From: Darksidea phi
Taxonomy: Eukaryota; Ascomycota; Dothideomycetes; Pleosporales; Lentitheciaceae
Direction of reading: 5' to 3'
NCBI GenBank assembly: GCA_030770425.1
Contig: JASJFT010000002.1
Coordinates: 434,001 to 498,000 of the forward strand
DNA length: 64,000 nucleotides
Below, piece after piece: positions 48,212 through 61,001 of the stretch. A model generated the notes under the pieces. It was not told the origin of the DNA and searched no databases. It saw nothing but the letters and a program-made list of their open reading frames with translations. The position numbers were made by a program, and so were the translations under genes. Each line of letters starts with the position of its first letter. Within the stretch, counting starts at the first letter, position 1.

Positions 48212-50664
48212 ATGGCAGAGTTTGCTACGTGGCTTGAGAGGAACAGAGGGATGTGGACGCGTGTTTACGATGAGGTCATCGCACCCAACTTCGAGCAAGA
48301 ATGGAAGAGACGTAGGTGTTCAGCGGCTTCGCAGATTCTGGTATGCTGATAGACCTAGGGGCCGAGGAGCACGAGAAAGCGTTGAAGACGAGTATGTGTG
48401 CTCTTACCATATGATTTAGGTGGCACTCACACGCGGCAGAGGATGACAACCAACAAATCTTGCTCGCGCATGTCAACAATGAAGTGGTCAAGAATGCGCG
48501 ACTAGTGGAGGAAAACGCACGTCTCAAGAAGTTACTTCAGAAACTGAATTCTGGACTTCCAACAGCTGCAGAACAATTAGAAGCAAGCACGACCGAAGCT
48601 ACCATCTCAGTCAACGAATACCGCCACATCACTGACAAGTACGACGAGCTCAACAAGCTGTACCAAGAGGCCGCTCCGAGAATTAAGTATCTAGAGCGGA
48701 AGAACGTTGCTGTCATGCAGAAAAACAAGGAGATGAAGGAGAATGTCCGCGCCTGGCAGGAATATTGCAATCGCCATTTGGGGAAGCAGAAGATGAAAGC
48801 AGAAACGAAATCCGCGGACGATCCCGCAAAAGCCCTTGCGGCGATCCAGGTCTATGATACCGTACCCCATTTGCCCTCTAGTCCGGGGTCATCTGCCCTG
48901 AGGACGCCTCACTCGCTAGTCGGTCAGGAACGCTCATCTCCGGCTCCTATAGGTCCGCCCGCGCATGTTACGTTTTTACCCTCAAGCTCGAATCCTAATG
49001 GGACCCATGGGGAGGTCTCTTCAAGAGAGCAGGCAGACGCAGACGCAGACGCCGCATTGGAACACGCAGAGCAGGAATCTCGGTCACTGCCCCAGAAAAT
49101 TTCCAATAACCACACAAGGATGGGCCCAACCCACACCAATGCTGCTCTTTTAGGCCGGTCGAGCACAGACAAGCTGGGTTCAAGCCAGACCACAGAGGAT
49201 GAAACTGTTGAACAAAGGCACACGATTACGCAGGTTACGACTCCTATTGAGGATGATGATATGCCACAATTTGTGTCTGAGCGGTCGCTCAAGCGCAAGC
49301 GAAAACGGTCCACAGGGTTTAAGGTGCACCCGGATCGCGGCCCATCAGAGGGGACTCCTGCAAGACCGATACGGGTGAAGGAAGAAATGTTCAGCAGCCC
49401 GCCTCCAGAAGAAGCTGCAGTCCATCTGCTTCGCAAGGAAACAATGGACCTTGATGAGCTTGGGCCGAATGTGATACTCACACCTCGAAGACGACCGAGA
49501 AGAACTTTTTCAACTCATTCGAATTTAACCGGGACTCTGCACAATCAGAGGTCCAGCAGTGCTCCGTCCAATGGGCCGTCGATCAAGACGGAATCTTCTG
49601 CTGAAGATGCGCGCATGGTTAGGGTAGACGGAACGGCGGCGGATGCTGCTGAGGCAACAGCGACTAGGGCAATCAGTGAACCAGGAAGCCCTATCTCTAG
49701 ACATGTTCTACAGCCTTTGGATGCGAATGTGATACCTAAAGCCAATGCAGGTACGCCTAACAAGCGTATCAAAAGAGAGAGGGCTCGACAGCAAGAGGGG
49801 CACAACATGCTAGCAGAGTCTAGTGAACCACCACCACCATTGGACGAGAACGACGGACGCCGTCCTCCAAAACTCGCATTGGCACACTACAATCAGCGTG
49901 TGCGAGCTCAAAAAACTACCCGTGCGCCAGCGAAGACTCCTTTCACAAACGGGACTACTACGCACGTTCGTGCTCCACCTCCAGCAGTCAAATCTGATGG
50001 GCCAGCACAACCCAAGCTCCCCCCATCCGAACCGCGTCCTGCCACTCGCTCTGACGCTCATGTCGACCGTCGCCCTATCTGGTCAATGGCGCCACTTAGC
50101 GAACCTGTTCAGAAAGCACCTGCCTCTCCACCAAAGAAACAGGTTCAACTACGCGACAAGCCCATGTCCGACCTCACCTACCATGACTTCAAACCCAATC
50201 CGAAGTACAATCAAGGCTACACCCACGCTTTCTCCGAAACCGTGCGCAAACGCAGCGACCGTCTCTGCCTCCCCGGTTGCACAAATGCTACCTGCTGCGG
50301 CTCCGCCTTCAGGGCCCTCGCCTCCGTTGCTCCCCCTTTGACCTCCTCCCAAGAAGACGAGCTACTGCAGGACTACCTTGGCGATGCGTATGACAGCTTT
50401 GGGCTTACGCAGATGAGTCAGGAGGAGAGGAAGGAAGTGGTTCTGCAAGCGCGGACTAGGCAGATGGCGAAGGCGCATGGGAAGCACAGGCAAGCGTATG
50501 AGGGGAGGAGGAGCCCACCCGGCTTTTGGAGGGTTGGATTTCCGAGTACGCAGGAGCAGGAAGAGGACCGCGAAAAGGCGGTGAAGATGCAGCAGGAAAT
50601 GGTACGAGAGAGGTGGCTAGAGGCTATGAGGGACAATGGAAAGTGGATCTTTAAGGATGAGTGA
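48212..50664 (+). CDS. sae2: Sae2/CtIP-type DNA end-resection protein
   Basis: Cofactor that activates the Mre11-Rad50-Nbs1 nuclease to start resection of DNA double-strand breaks. Exons 48212-48311, 48353-48391 and 48440-50664 give 787 aa. The N-terminal part (MAEFATWLERNRG) forms a coiled coil to about residue 130, as in tetramerising Sae2/CtIP. The middle is disordered, with acidic and basic patches. The conserved C-terminal domain (about 675-787) has DLTYHDFKPNPKYNQG, the Cys cluster CLPGCTNATCCG, MAKAHGKHRQAY and SPPGFWRVGFPSTQE, the last close to the CtIP RHR region. Exon 2 is only 39 bp, and the first intron only 41 bp (GTAGGT...GATAG). The acceptor of intron 2 is the CGGCAG at 48439, chosen because it alone keeps the coiled-coil frame. 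Confidence 0.92.
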
Positions 50665-52748
50665 ATGTTTGGTTCTCGTTCGTTGGCTCTTGTGCTAATG
50701 ACGAGCTGGGCTTGCTCTCGGGGTAAGTGGAGTGTGGATACATTGTGGTCTACAAAAGGTGTGACATTCTCCTTTCCCATCGACTATCCGAGTTGCATTA
50801 CTTTCTAGACGCCGAAGACTATTCAAGAACAAAGACCGTTCTCATTACTGTCGTTATTAATACGCAATGCTGCCTCGACGTGCGCTCTAAGGGCCCCGGA
50901 ACATCTTAGTTTAGGGCAGAGTGTACTTGATTAATCTATGTACTAAACTCATGGCCTTACATACCGAAGAGCACGAAGGTCCGTGCTCAAGCAGAGTGAA
51001 TGGGGTTCTATACATGATAGGGTTCCCTAGCTAACAGAACACGCACAGATGCTATGCTATTTTCTAGGCACGCAAAATATTGCAAACATCGGACGAGTGG
51101 TGATGGCAGGGAGAATATTTTCTTAATCTCAACGTAGTCATCTTTTGTGACATTAGATCCGTTGCTTCTTCCATGGCACTCTCTCCGATATGTTTTGTTC
51201 ATAAATAAATATGAGTTGCCCAATCAATTTGCGAATGGTTGATCGCGGAGATTTGCGAGCATTTGCTATGCTCTGCACTAGATAAGATCTGTGGGTGGGT
51301 GCGACACGAATACACGCCGCATGTGTTTCAGGACTCTGGTTACTCTTCAAGAGGATTTCAGTTGTGGAAGGGGACGGAAGAAAGAGGAGAGTGGAGGGTT
51401 GTGGCCAGCTATGCAGACATATGACGTATAGTTGTTACCACTTTTTCCAATACTATACTTGAAAGGTACTAGAACAAGAGGTAGATGTCTCAGTTGAATA
51501 CCGCTTTCGATGGTGTTACATCCGGTTAGAAGAAGAAGAAGCCGACGATCTAGAGGTGGCATTGCTAGCTGGGAAGAAGTCTAGGTTTAGGTCATAGGCT
51601 GGTCTGGCCGCAGCCTTGAAAGGGGTGTCCTTCTCACGGAAACCTTAGATCTCGTGGTGCGTATTTTAGGATTGCTCTATGACCAAGATTCATTTCCTTA
51701 ACATTTTGAATAGTCCCCAAGGCACATTGTCTTTGGACTATGGACGACCAAGCAATTATACATCGAAGTATATAATGAGCGCTCGCAGATCTTTACTGTA
51801 GATACTGCTTGACTCTGAAGCCATGATAACAGCAAGTTTTCGATTCCAGATGCCCAGGGACCGCTCAGATGGTGGATTCGGCGGATCTATCTTTTTTTTT
51901 CATATACGAAGTGTACTGCATACCCTTCATAACGGTCACCGAGGATACTTCCTCTAGCGTGCGTACACCCGGAAGGAAATATCCGTTAGAAGGCTGCCTT
52001 CTGTGCCGAGGCATGGATCATAAGCTGGCTGCATAAGTCTGGATGTTGAATTTTAAGCTTGGATGTCCCGACTAGACGTTCGCGTAGGACAGTTGATCTT
52101 TGGTTTATCCAGTCCACGACCCCGTCAACTTTGGTAATAGCACATTCAAAGTCGTCAAGGTAAGTCGGATGGGATATGAGAGGTGAAGGGAAAGTCGAGA
52201 GGCTCGTCCGCCATATGTGATGGCAAGGAAACTTGGAAATCATGCCCACTAGATTTGGGCCACATGAGGGTGGCGCGGTTTCTCCCGGTTGGCTCGACAA
52301 CTCAGTGTGTACGAGTACGTGAAACGTGGCAACGACGAAACGGCCAAAGGTGGACAAGTCGAAGAATCTGCTATCAGTCGTGAAACGATGGAATTAGTTC
52401 ATCAGCTGACTTTGCATTTCAATTAACTGACAATTATTAGAACCTCACACCATGGTGTGCCCGGCCAATCCTACATCAACAGACCCCAACCGACTGTCGT
52501 CCCCCGCTTAACGAAAACATCATCAATCTATTTTCGTCTCCCAGATCATCGGCCAGCGTGTTATTCCACACCCTACGAACGCCATGAGAATACAAGGACC
52601 CAAAGTATGCCTAAGCATCTTTTCCCATTTCGCAGGCTGCGGCCGTGCGACCCGGATTGTCTATGATACAAGAAGGTACATTGGGCGCGGAGTGCCCAAA
52701 CATTCGGCAACAGTAACAAGAAGTATGTGGGGTGCAATGCCGACATTC
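50665..52748. other. 2.1-kb convergent gene-free region
   Basis: Between the 3' ends of the Sae2 and Erd2 genes; somewhat AT-rich, with frames of at most 123 codons (51986-52357, -) and no motifs. A T-run (10 T) is near 51891. Nothing recognised. Confidence 0.5.
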
Positions 52749-53658
52749 CTACACCGGCAGATTAAACTTCTTGCCCTGGATGACCCTATCCGCGCGTGAG
52801 CAATGCCATCAAAGACTGGGGTGCACAGAGATACGCACTTTGTGTAATAGATCCAGAAGAAGTCCGAGTATAAGATAGTCTGAACGATGCCCGCAATGAC
52901 GGCGATGGGATCCCAGTAGCGCGGCACCTCAAAGAAGTATCTGTAGATCCAGTTCGGAATGTAAAGTGCACGGTATGCGCCAAGCGCGAAGAGATAGTGG
53001 GTCGTGATTGTTTCTGCTTCGCCGGTTCTTTGGAGCATGAAGAGCTGCGGAAGGATAGCGACAGCCTCAAGCCAGATGGAGAAAGCCCAGAGAATCTACC
53101 GTCCGTGTCAGCGCCAGCCAGACCACGTGCTAAACCCAGGAACGCACCTCGGTGAAGGTGTACTTGTACGGGAACAGTATCGCCAATACCGCGCTGGCTC
53201 CAATCAGGTATTGCACCTTGAACGTGTCTAGATTCGGGTCGTGGGTCGGTTTGTAGTCGTTGAGCATGAGGTAGACGGTGTATGCGGAAGTGCTGATGAA
53301 GATGATCTTGAAGATGGTGTTGTAGAGCGCCTTGGGCTCGTAGAAGGTCCAGAGAAGGTCGACGTATCGCGTCACGTATACAATGAGGTAAAGAAACTGT
53401 GATTTGAACGAGATGCCGGACGCGCTCTGCTGCTGTTAGGCCGCGCGCGGAAGGACGTGGGGAAGGAGTCGGCGCACGCTGGACGTCTTCATCTTATGCA
53501 GAAGAATGAGGATCGATAGCAAATGGGACATGTCCCCTAGGGCAGCAGTCAGTATGCGCATTCGACCATTGCTACCGACTTGATCTAGCTATCCGGCCTT
53601 GGACATGTGCTTAGTGCATACGAAGGAGATACACACCTAGTAACCTGAAAAGATTCAT
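52749..53658 (-). CDS. erd2: ER lumen protein-retaining receptor Erd2 (HDEL/KDEL receptor)
   Basis: Seven-helix Golgi receptor that returns HDEL-tagged chaperones to the ER. Five exons: 53637-53658 (22 bp), 53478-53536, 53148-53426, 52839-53095 and 52749-52785, total 217 aa. Family signatures are intact: [16 protein letters not shown], then [20 protein letters not shown], and [36 protein letters not shown], and [11 protein letters not shown]. It ends [12 protein letters not shown], a cytosolic tail with the Lys pair used for retrograde sorting. Splice donors GTGCGC and GTGCGT in introns 2-4 are non-consensus but the joins are exact. The start is the only Met at the expected place, 220 bp from the divergent GH85 gene. 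Confidence 0.96.
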
Positions 53659-53878
53659 GGCGGCGGTGTGTGCTTGTGCCGCGCGATTCTGTGCACAACG
53701 ATGGCGTGGAACGGGCGAGGATTGGGGTTGTTGAAGAACGGAGATTCGAAATGACACGTTTGGAGCTGCAGCCGTAAAGTTGAGCGCGGATCCTTGCATG
53801 GCCAAGCCCCACGCCTGCCGCTAGCGCCCATCACCAATGTCATTGCTTGGTCGATGCGCCGAACAGTAGCATAACGTT
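53659..53878. promoter_or_regulatory. Divergent promoter shared by Erd2 and GH85 ENGase genes
   Basis: 220 bp between two start codons. Contains ATTGG (about 53718) and CCAAT (about 53833) boxes and a TGACACGT sequence near 53751-53758, which resembles bZIP (ACGT-core) sites. No TATA box seen. Binding by the unfolded-protein-response factor HacA is a guess. Confidence 0.35.
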
Positions 53879-56094
53879 ATGGCCTACACTCTCGGCTGGA
53901 AAGACATCCTGAGACCGATTCGAGATGGATATCGTCATCTGTTCCCTTCTCCGGACATAGGCCCGACGCCAGAGGAGAGGGAAAGGCAACGCCAGCTGGA
54001 CCGCCTCAAGGGCTTCACGTATTTCGACACAATCCAACAACTCGAGGCATGGACAATGGGGGAAGCCGATCCTCTTGAGAGATCCAATACGCCGCTATTA
54101 CGACGGCCGACACGTGCCGGTGAAGAGAAGGAACAGAAGGCGGATGTGCTCCTCTGTCACGATTACTCTGGCAACTACCACGGATACGAGGCAGTACAGC
54201 CAACCGGCGTTGACCAAGAGAGCTACACGTGCGAATATCTTCAGTTCGTCGATACCTTTATCTACTTCTCGCATAAGCTCATCTGCGTTCCTCCTCCATC
54301 TTGGACCAATTTACTGCACCGCAATGGTGTGAAGGCCCTCGGAACCTTGCTGGTAGAGCCACAAACCCAAGGTGCAGAGAGACTTTTGCATCGCGATGAC
54401 GGTGATAGCATAGGTAGCCCAACTTACCCCATGGCGAAGAAATTAGCCGACATAGCGCACCAGTATGGTTTTGACGGATGGCTCGTTAACATTGAGAAGC
54501 CATTTGCCAACGACCGTTGGGACTGCAGTGTTCTGGAAGAATTTTTGGGGCAGTTGAGAATGGCGCTTGGTCCTGATCGAAGGCTAGTCTGGTTCGTGCA
54601 CGTAGTCTCATTAATCCACTTGAAGAAAGCGCGTTTTGGAGTTACGAATGAGTCTCACTCTGAGCCAGGTATGATTCAATTACCATAGACAATAGGGTTG
54701 CCTACCAGAATGCCCTGAATACGAAGAATATTTCCCTCGCTAAATCATGTGGGGGCATCCTTGTCAACTACTGCTGGAAAGAAGTAGACGCCAGGAACTC
54801 GTATCAACTCGCAGAAAAACATGGCCTTTTCCCCAACCAAGTCTTCTTTGGAGTCGATGTTTGGGCGCAAAACAAGTCGTCTTTCACCCATCCACGAGTC
54901 ACCTATCCGGAATATGGCGGCGGCGGAACAAACACCGGTATCGCGGTCAACAAGCTTGCCGAGCTTGGCCTCTCCGTGGGCATCTTCGCGCCGGCGTGGT
55001 CTTTCGAGCATTTTCCGAGACGCGGTCGCACGGTGGAGCCTACCATGTGGGACGGACGCCTATTATCAAAGGATATCACCTGCTCGTGCGGCGATTCCAA
55101 TACATACCATCCTGCTAATCGAGAGTACTGTATTACGCGATCCGCGCGAAAATACCCTGCAGGCTCGGAATGTTTCTTCTACACAGACTTTAGCAGAGGG
55201 TTTGGCTGCCACGGGGAGCAGGAAACAACCCGCATATACAGCGGGAAGACGATACACTCGCACTTATCTTCTCAGTCCATCTTACCGCACATGTCGAAAA
55301 CCAATGGATCAGATGATCATATCGAAAGTAGTGTTAACATGCTCTCTCAAAGACTCGAAGAGGTACAAGGCTCGACACACCTAGTAATTGAAGCACACAG
55401 TGTTATACCAGTCGCAGGTGCGGAAAGTCAGATATACGAGCGCTGGCTCCCCCTCTTCCAACTCGACATGCCGGCAGATGGGTCTCTCCAATTCACTGTT
55501 GTACTCAAAAAGTCTGTACAGTCACCGACGGCTTCCGTCAGCTTCTACCTCAAATTCACAAATGGAACGCGTTTTCTGACGCTTAAGGAGACCAGGAGCA
55601 TTCAAATCCACAAAATCTCTGTGTACCTTGGCCATGAGGGTGGACACACCTGCCGGCTGGATGAAATTGGCGTGTATGTTCGAGCACCACGACTTGGGCA
55701 GCAAAACACGCGGATTTTGGAGGTTCACAAGATACATATCATTCCTCGCGATGCCAATTTAGTTTCATGCCATATTGGCTTAGACAATATACGGCTTGAG
55801 AGACGAGGAGGGGGCGAGACGAAGCATCGCAGGCTGTGCTGGGCGTATCGTGATTATGGCGTCACGAGGTTCAGGGTGTCTGGCATACCATATAGCGAGC
55901 TCACTGGGCCTTTCTCGTACTTTGCTGTGACAGTTGATGGTCTAGACGTGGGCAGAGCCTATGCTTTGGAGTGTACAGTGCCAGAATTGTTGATGGAGGA
56001 GTTGGAGGGCAAAGAGGCTGAGGTTAGTATTACCGGCATTGGCTTCGATGGGGTGGAGCTTGCGCAGAAGAGCGTAAGGCTACAGATAGAGTAG
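53879..56094 (+). CDS. Endo-beta-N-acetylglucosaminidase, glycosyl hydrolase family 85
   Basis: Cleaves the chitobiose core of N-glycans, releasing free oligosaccharides from misfolded glycoproteins. Exons 53879-54591 and 54669-56094 (77-bp intron, donor GTTCGT) give 712 aa. GH85 features: LKGFTYFDTIQQLEAW near 42-58, VLLCHDYSGNYHGYEA near 90-105, and the catalytic N-x-E in GFDGWLVNIEKPF (Asn204 and Glu206). The splice join restores VWYDSITIDNRVAYQN, typical of the family. Then come GILVNYCWKE, VFFGVDVWAQN and VGIFAPAWSFEHF. The C-terminal 350 residues are beta-rich, probably a carbohydrate-binding-like module. There is no signal peptide, so it is likely cytosolic, which fits a role after ER-associated degradation. 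High confidence. Confidence 0.95.
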
Positions 56095-56599
56095 TCGTCT
56101 TGCCGTAGCATTACCTATCAAAGGCTATCAGGATATATATTACTTCAGAGAGCTACGTAACTCTTACTATATTTTTCGATGTAAGAGACTGTTACACAGA
56201 CCTACGCTCTTGTACTGATCACGTGGCGTGTGGCAAACCCTCACCTGTCCCGCCTTCCCACTTCAAGCCTTAGTCCGGCTCTGTATGAAGACGCGCCAAA
56301 GTTCGCTCGTCTCTTCCTAACTGTCAATTGATTCGCCTGCGAGCAGCGCAGCTTCCTTTCTCCCATCACCAGTCATATTACCAGTAGTTTGAGTCATCAG
56401 AGTAAAGCGCTGCGGCTGTATCGTCTTTCACAATTTAAGTGGCTGGTCCAGGCCAGCCGCACGCGAAATTTGGTAGGTGCAGACCGTCACCTCGTCATCC
56501 ACGCTCTTCTCACCTGGCCACCCGCCTTTCTCTTCGCCTTCGCCTTCGCTTTCACCTTCATTACTAACGGTCGCCAGGCGCCCTCACCTGGCCTTCACC
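56095..56599. other. Intergenic: promoter and leader of the Edc4-like gene
   Basis: About 500 bp. The frame of the next gene is open upstream to 56477, with a C/T-rich stretch (CTTCGCCTTCGCC) typical of fungal leaders just before the ATG. Nothing else seen. Confidence 0.5.
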
Positions 56600-59500
56600 A
56601 TGGCCGATTTGCAGGAGCTATTTGCTCGGCTCAACGGCCACGGCAACACCAGCAATCCCCCAAACCCAAGCTATCAACAGCCCTGCGTCTCCTCACCCAT
56701 CTATTCTCCATCTCCAAGCGGACCCCAACCGCATCATCAATCCGCCCTCATGTCGCCAAACTCGTCTGCGGCGAACACGCCAGCCCCCGACCATGGCGGA
56801 CAGCAAACGCCGCAACAGCAGTCGGCGCACTTGCTGAACTTGCTGCGCTTCAACTCGCAACCCAGCGTTGTGCAGGCGAGGCGCCCGTCACAGAATACCC
56901 AGCTAGCGGCTGAGAATGCCCCCGCTCACGGCCGCGCCGTCTCTGCGTCTGATCTCGTTGCGAGCTTTATGGGTGGCAAGTCAGCGGCGCAGGCTCCTAC
57001 TTCGAGCCCAGCTCCCCCAGCTGCGCGCCCCGAGCCTGTTTCCGTCTCTACGCAGAACCCGCAAGACCTTCTCATGCGGCTGCTGAACCACCCGAAACCA
57101 GCTCAGAGCGACAACCACTCGTCTCGCGCTTCGGCGGCTGCCTTCTCGCCTCCATCCGTAGCCTCACGTTTGCCAGAAACGGCCGTGGACGACGTCGCTC
57201 AGAATCTCGCAGATGCGACCCTGGAGAACATACCCGCAGACCCGACCGCCGCCGGTACGCCCATGCGAGTGTTTGGAACGGACGGCACTGGCCAATCGTC
57301 CCCGTTCGAGCCGAAGGCGGCAGCGTCCTCCCAGCCTCCTAAATTCACGTACGTCAACCCGTTCGATAAGCTGGAGGCTGCCAGCCCACGCAGTCGAACG
57401 CCGGCTCCCGAGAGCACTCCAGCACCTGCACCGGCTCCCAAGATGGAAATCCTCAAGCCCAAGCACGGCTTGGATGGGGCGTCGTCCTTCGGCGAAGTCA
57501 GGGATCAGCCCACCCAGAAGGTCCGCAAGCTGTCCCCAACGGCTGCTCCCCACGAAACTGTGGCTGAAGCTGTGAGCGATCTAGCCGAGCCGGTTGGCAA
57601 GCAAGTTGACGAAGCTCTTGCTGAAGTTGAGGGTCGATCCGAGGCACAGGCGGCTGCCAGTGAAATTGAACACGCTGTTGTGGATACTGCTGTGGAGATC
57701 AAAAAGGAACTCGAAGACGAAGATAACGTCAAGGCGCTGGAACAAATGGTGCCGAAGCCGCTCGCTGATGCTTTGAAGGAGGTCGCCACCGATATCGCCC
57801 AGAACGACGTCGCTGACAGCTGGGAGAGCGCCGAGGACAGTCCCGCGAAGGACGAGAGCCAGACGGTAACAGTCTATAGGTTTCCCATGCGCGCCTTCGC
57901 TTCCATTACCGTTAAAGATATGCCCCCGCGCCGCACTTACTTCCAGCCCCAGCTATTCATGGATGTTGCTCGACTGAAAAAGGAATTTGATCAGATTGAT
58001 CGCTCGCTTGTGGCCGCGAGCAAGAATTACATTGCTTATACAATCGCCAAGAAGAGTGGTTTCCGCATTATTCGTCAGGAAAACGGTCAGTACCGCCAGG
58101 TCTTCGAAGATCGCCAGGAGCGTCTGTTCAACATCGGTCTTTGTGCTGGCGGTGAAGACTCTATTCAGCCACATGTTGAGAGCGTTCTTGGCATCGGTGT
58201 CAACGGCACTGTCTTCTGGACATCTATCGAGCCGGACCGGGAGGATAGATTCGGCCCTGAACTCGATTCACAGGGCCTTGTGCTCCCGCCGTCGCCCTCG
58301 CAGGATGATAACACATCCGGAGGTCAGCTCAAGACCCGGGCGAAGCCTTCGTCTCGTCACCCAGAATTCTTTGCCGTGGGTCGTGGCAAGGCCATCCACA
58401 TCGTCTGGCCTCGCATTGCGGCTCTGTATGCGCGTCCCAAGTCTCGCATAGTTCACACCGAAAAGTATCTCAAGGAGCGTTCGTTGAAGATCTTGACTGG
58501 TAAGGCTGGAAAGGATTTCACCTTCAGTGAAGATGATACCGTCATTGTCTCCTTGGACAAGGCAGGACGCATGCGCTTCTGGGACATTCGACCTCTTACT
58601 GACCCAAAGGTCGCCGATCCGGCCGAACCTGCCCAGCAACTAGAGGTTTCACAGACAATGTTGGAGTTCCACACCACGTCTGCGAGTGCCAAGTCATGGC
58701 CTACTTCCGTGTTCTTCTTTGACAAGGACAAGCCTTTCAACAAGGGAATTGCGCTGAGATATGTTATGGTTGGCATAAAGCAGAACCATTCTTTCCAGCT
58801 GTGGGACCTTGGGTTGGGCAAGGCAGTCCAGGAGATCAATCTGCCCCACGAGAAAGAGTCAGATGCTATCTGCAGCGTCGCATTCCACCCCAAGACCGGC
58901 ATTATGGCTGTTGCTCATCCTACTCGCAACTCTATCTTCTTCGTCCACGTATCATGCCCTCGATACAATTTGCCCGTTATGAACCAGGCCATATTTACTT
59001 CGCGCATTGCGAACAAGAGCGATAAGTCTCTACCGGCGCTGCCTCCTGTCAACGCGACTGCGATCATGACTAGCATCACCGAGTACTCTTTTGCGTCCAA
59101 AGGTCAGATTCGAAGCCTTCATATGCTCAACGAGCCCGCAGGCCCACCTGATGTGGATGACCCGGAGAATTCGGCTTTGTTTGAACTTTACGCTATGCAC
59201 TCTAGGGGTGTGTGCACCCTGCGCATTCGACGAAGTGACCTGGGCTGGAAGAAGGAAGGCGAGCCCATTAATCCGAAGGAAGCTGAGGAGGAGGGTATAA
59301 TTGTCATTACTCAGCTGAAGCCGCCACAGCCTGTAGCAGATGAATCTTCAACCTCCGGCGACACGCCAGGCCCGAAGTCCACCTCTGAGAAGTCTGCTCG
59401 TGAGAGTGTCAAGAAAGAGAGCAGTAATGTTTCCCGCCAGTCGATGACGCCTGAAGCTGCTATTCGTGCGTCCACTCTTGCTAAAGTGGAGAGCAAGCAG

Positions 59501-61001
59501 GATGCCGCTCGCGCTGCCCTCATCAACGGCGGGGAGAAGCCAGAGAAAAAGAAAAAGAAACGCTCGGCTACGGACACGGCCTCCCAGGTGTCTACTTCCA
59601 CGCGTCTTCCGCCTGCCTCATACGCACAAGCTGCACAGAGCAACCCTCGCCCCAAGTCACCGGCTCTGCCAGAGGTTCCCATTGAGCCGACTCCATCAAG
59701 ACCCTCGGAAACTGAAGCACCCGAATGGGCCAAGAACTTCTTAGGCCAATTGCAGACACCGGCGGCTGCTGTCACTGCAGCTTTCGATACTAAGAAGGTC
59801 GAAGAGATCGTTCAAAGCGAGATCACTAAAGCCTTCTCGCGTGAATTCGAAGGCCTATACAAGCGTATCGACGAAGACAAGCGTGTGATGAATGCTCAGA
59901 ATGGTGCCAAACAGGAGGCTATTCTTCGTATGGTGTCCAGCACTCTAAACGAGAATGTTGAAGGCGTCATTAGAAAGATGGTCAATGAGAACATGCGCGA
60001 CATCTTGCTTCCTCAGCTTCTGACGCAAATTTCCTCTAGCTTAGAGAAGAGTGTTGGTGGCAGCTTGAAATCTGCTTTGTCCTCCCAAATGTCGAAGGAT
60101 GTTCCGGAGTCCGTCACACGCGCCTTGAAGAACCCACAGCTGTTCCAGTCGCTTTCCGACCAGGTCGCAAAGAAGGTTACGGGCAACCTGGACCAGATGA
60201 TCACTGCAGCTGTCGGTTCTGTGGTTAATACTACCTTCATGAGCTTGACGAGCCTCGTCGAGCAGAAGATTGGGGCCCAGCTTCGTCAGGCACAGGCTCA
60301 GCACCACAGCGATGCTACCAAGATTTCGCAGCTTACCGACACGGTTCAGACATGCCTCCAGACGATTCAGGGTATGGCTGCGGCCCAAGCCGAACTTCAG
60401 GACCAAGTGGGAAAACTACAGCAGCATCTTTCTCAAGCTCCGGCTCCCTCTAACTCGGTTCGCTCATCGTCCCGTGCTATCCGCTCCCCAGCTAAACAGA
60501 AGACACCGGAACAGCTAGAACAGGAAGAGATCACTCGACTCATGGCTGACGGCAACTACGAGCAAGGCACGATGCAGTGGCTACAGTCGCCTCGTACCAA
60601 TGAGCTCTTTGATAGTGTATTCGTACAGTGCAACCCAGGCTACCTTGAGCGCGTGTCGCCGCTGCTGGCTCTTTCGACTGGTGCTGTCGTTACCAATACC
60701 TTGGAGAACAATTTGCCAGCAAGGCTCATCTGGCTTGATACCGTGTTGAAGAACGTTGACCCAATGGTAAGTTATTGGACATTATACTCATCTCTCCTCG
60801 GAGCTAATACATCAATAGGATACTGAGATCCAGGACGTTGTTCCCAAGATCATGGAAGTCATCAATCAACGTTTGACCGCCGCCTACATCTCGCTCAATG
60901 AGAGCTCCCCAGGTGACCCGTCGCTCCGCCGCATTTCGACTCTGGTCCAAAAGGTGGGCAAGCTTGCCCAAGCCGCTGGTCAGTACCGAGACCGCGCTTG
61001 A
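56600..61001 (+). CDS. Edc4/Ge-1-like mRNA decapping scaffold (WD40 plus helical C-terminus)
   Basis: Enhances Dcp2-mediated decapping in P-bodies (family: animal EDC4/Ge-1, fission yeast Pdc1). Exons 56600-60766 and 60819-61001 give 1449 aa; the join after VDPM is in phase. Start MADLQELFARLN: the frame is open to 56477 but the upstream part looks like leader. Residues 1-380 are disordered, Pro/Ser/Ala-rich. About 430-800 is a WD40-like propeller (ALYARPKSRIVHTEKY, SLDKAGRMRFWDIR, NHSFQLWDLGLGKAVQEI, IMAVAHPTRNSIFFVHV). About 1085-1330 is helical/coiled coil with a Lys-rich KKKKKRS linker before it. The last 120 residues match the Ge-1 C-terminal domain: NYEQGTMQWLQSP, LFDSVFVQCNPGYL, and LENNLPARLIWLDTVLKNVD. 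A very large protein with a single tail intron of 52 bp. Confidence 0.9.

Noticed and set aside
53585..53843. Overlapping short - strand frames around the Erd2 start
   Set aside because: They are other frames of the Erd2 first exon, its first intron and the divergent promoter.
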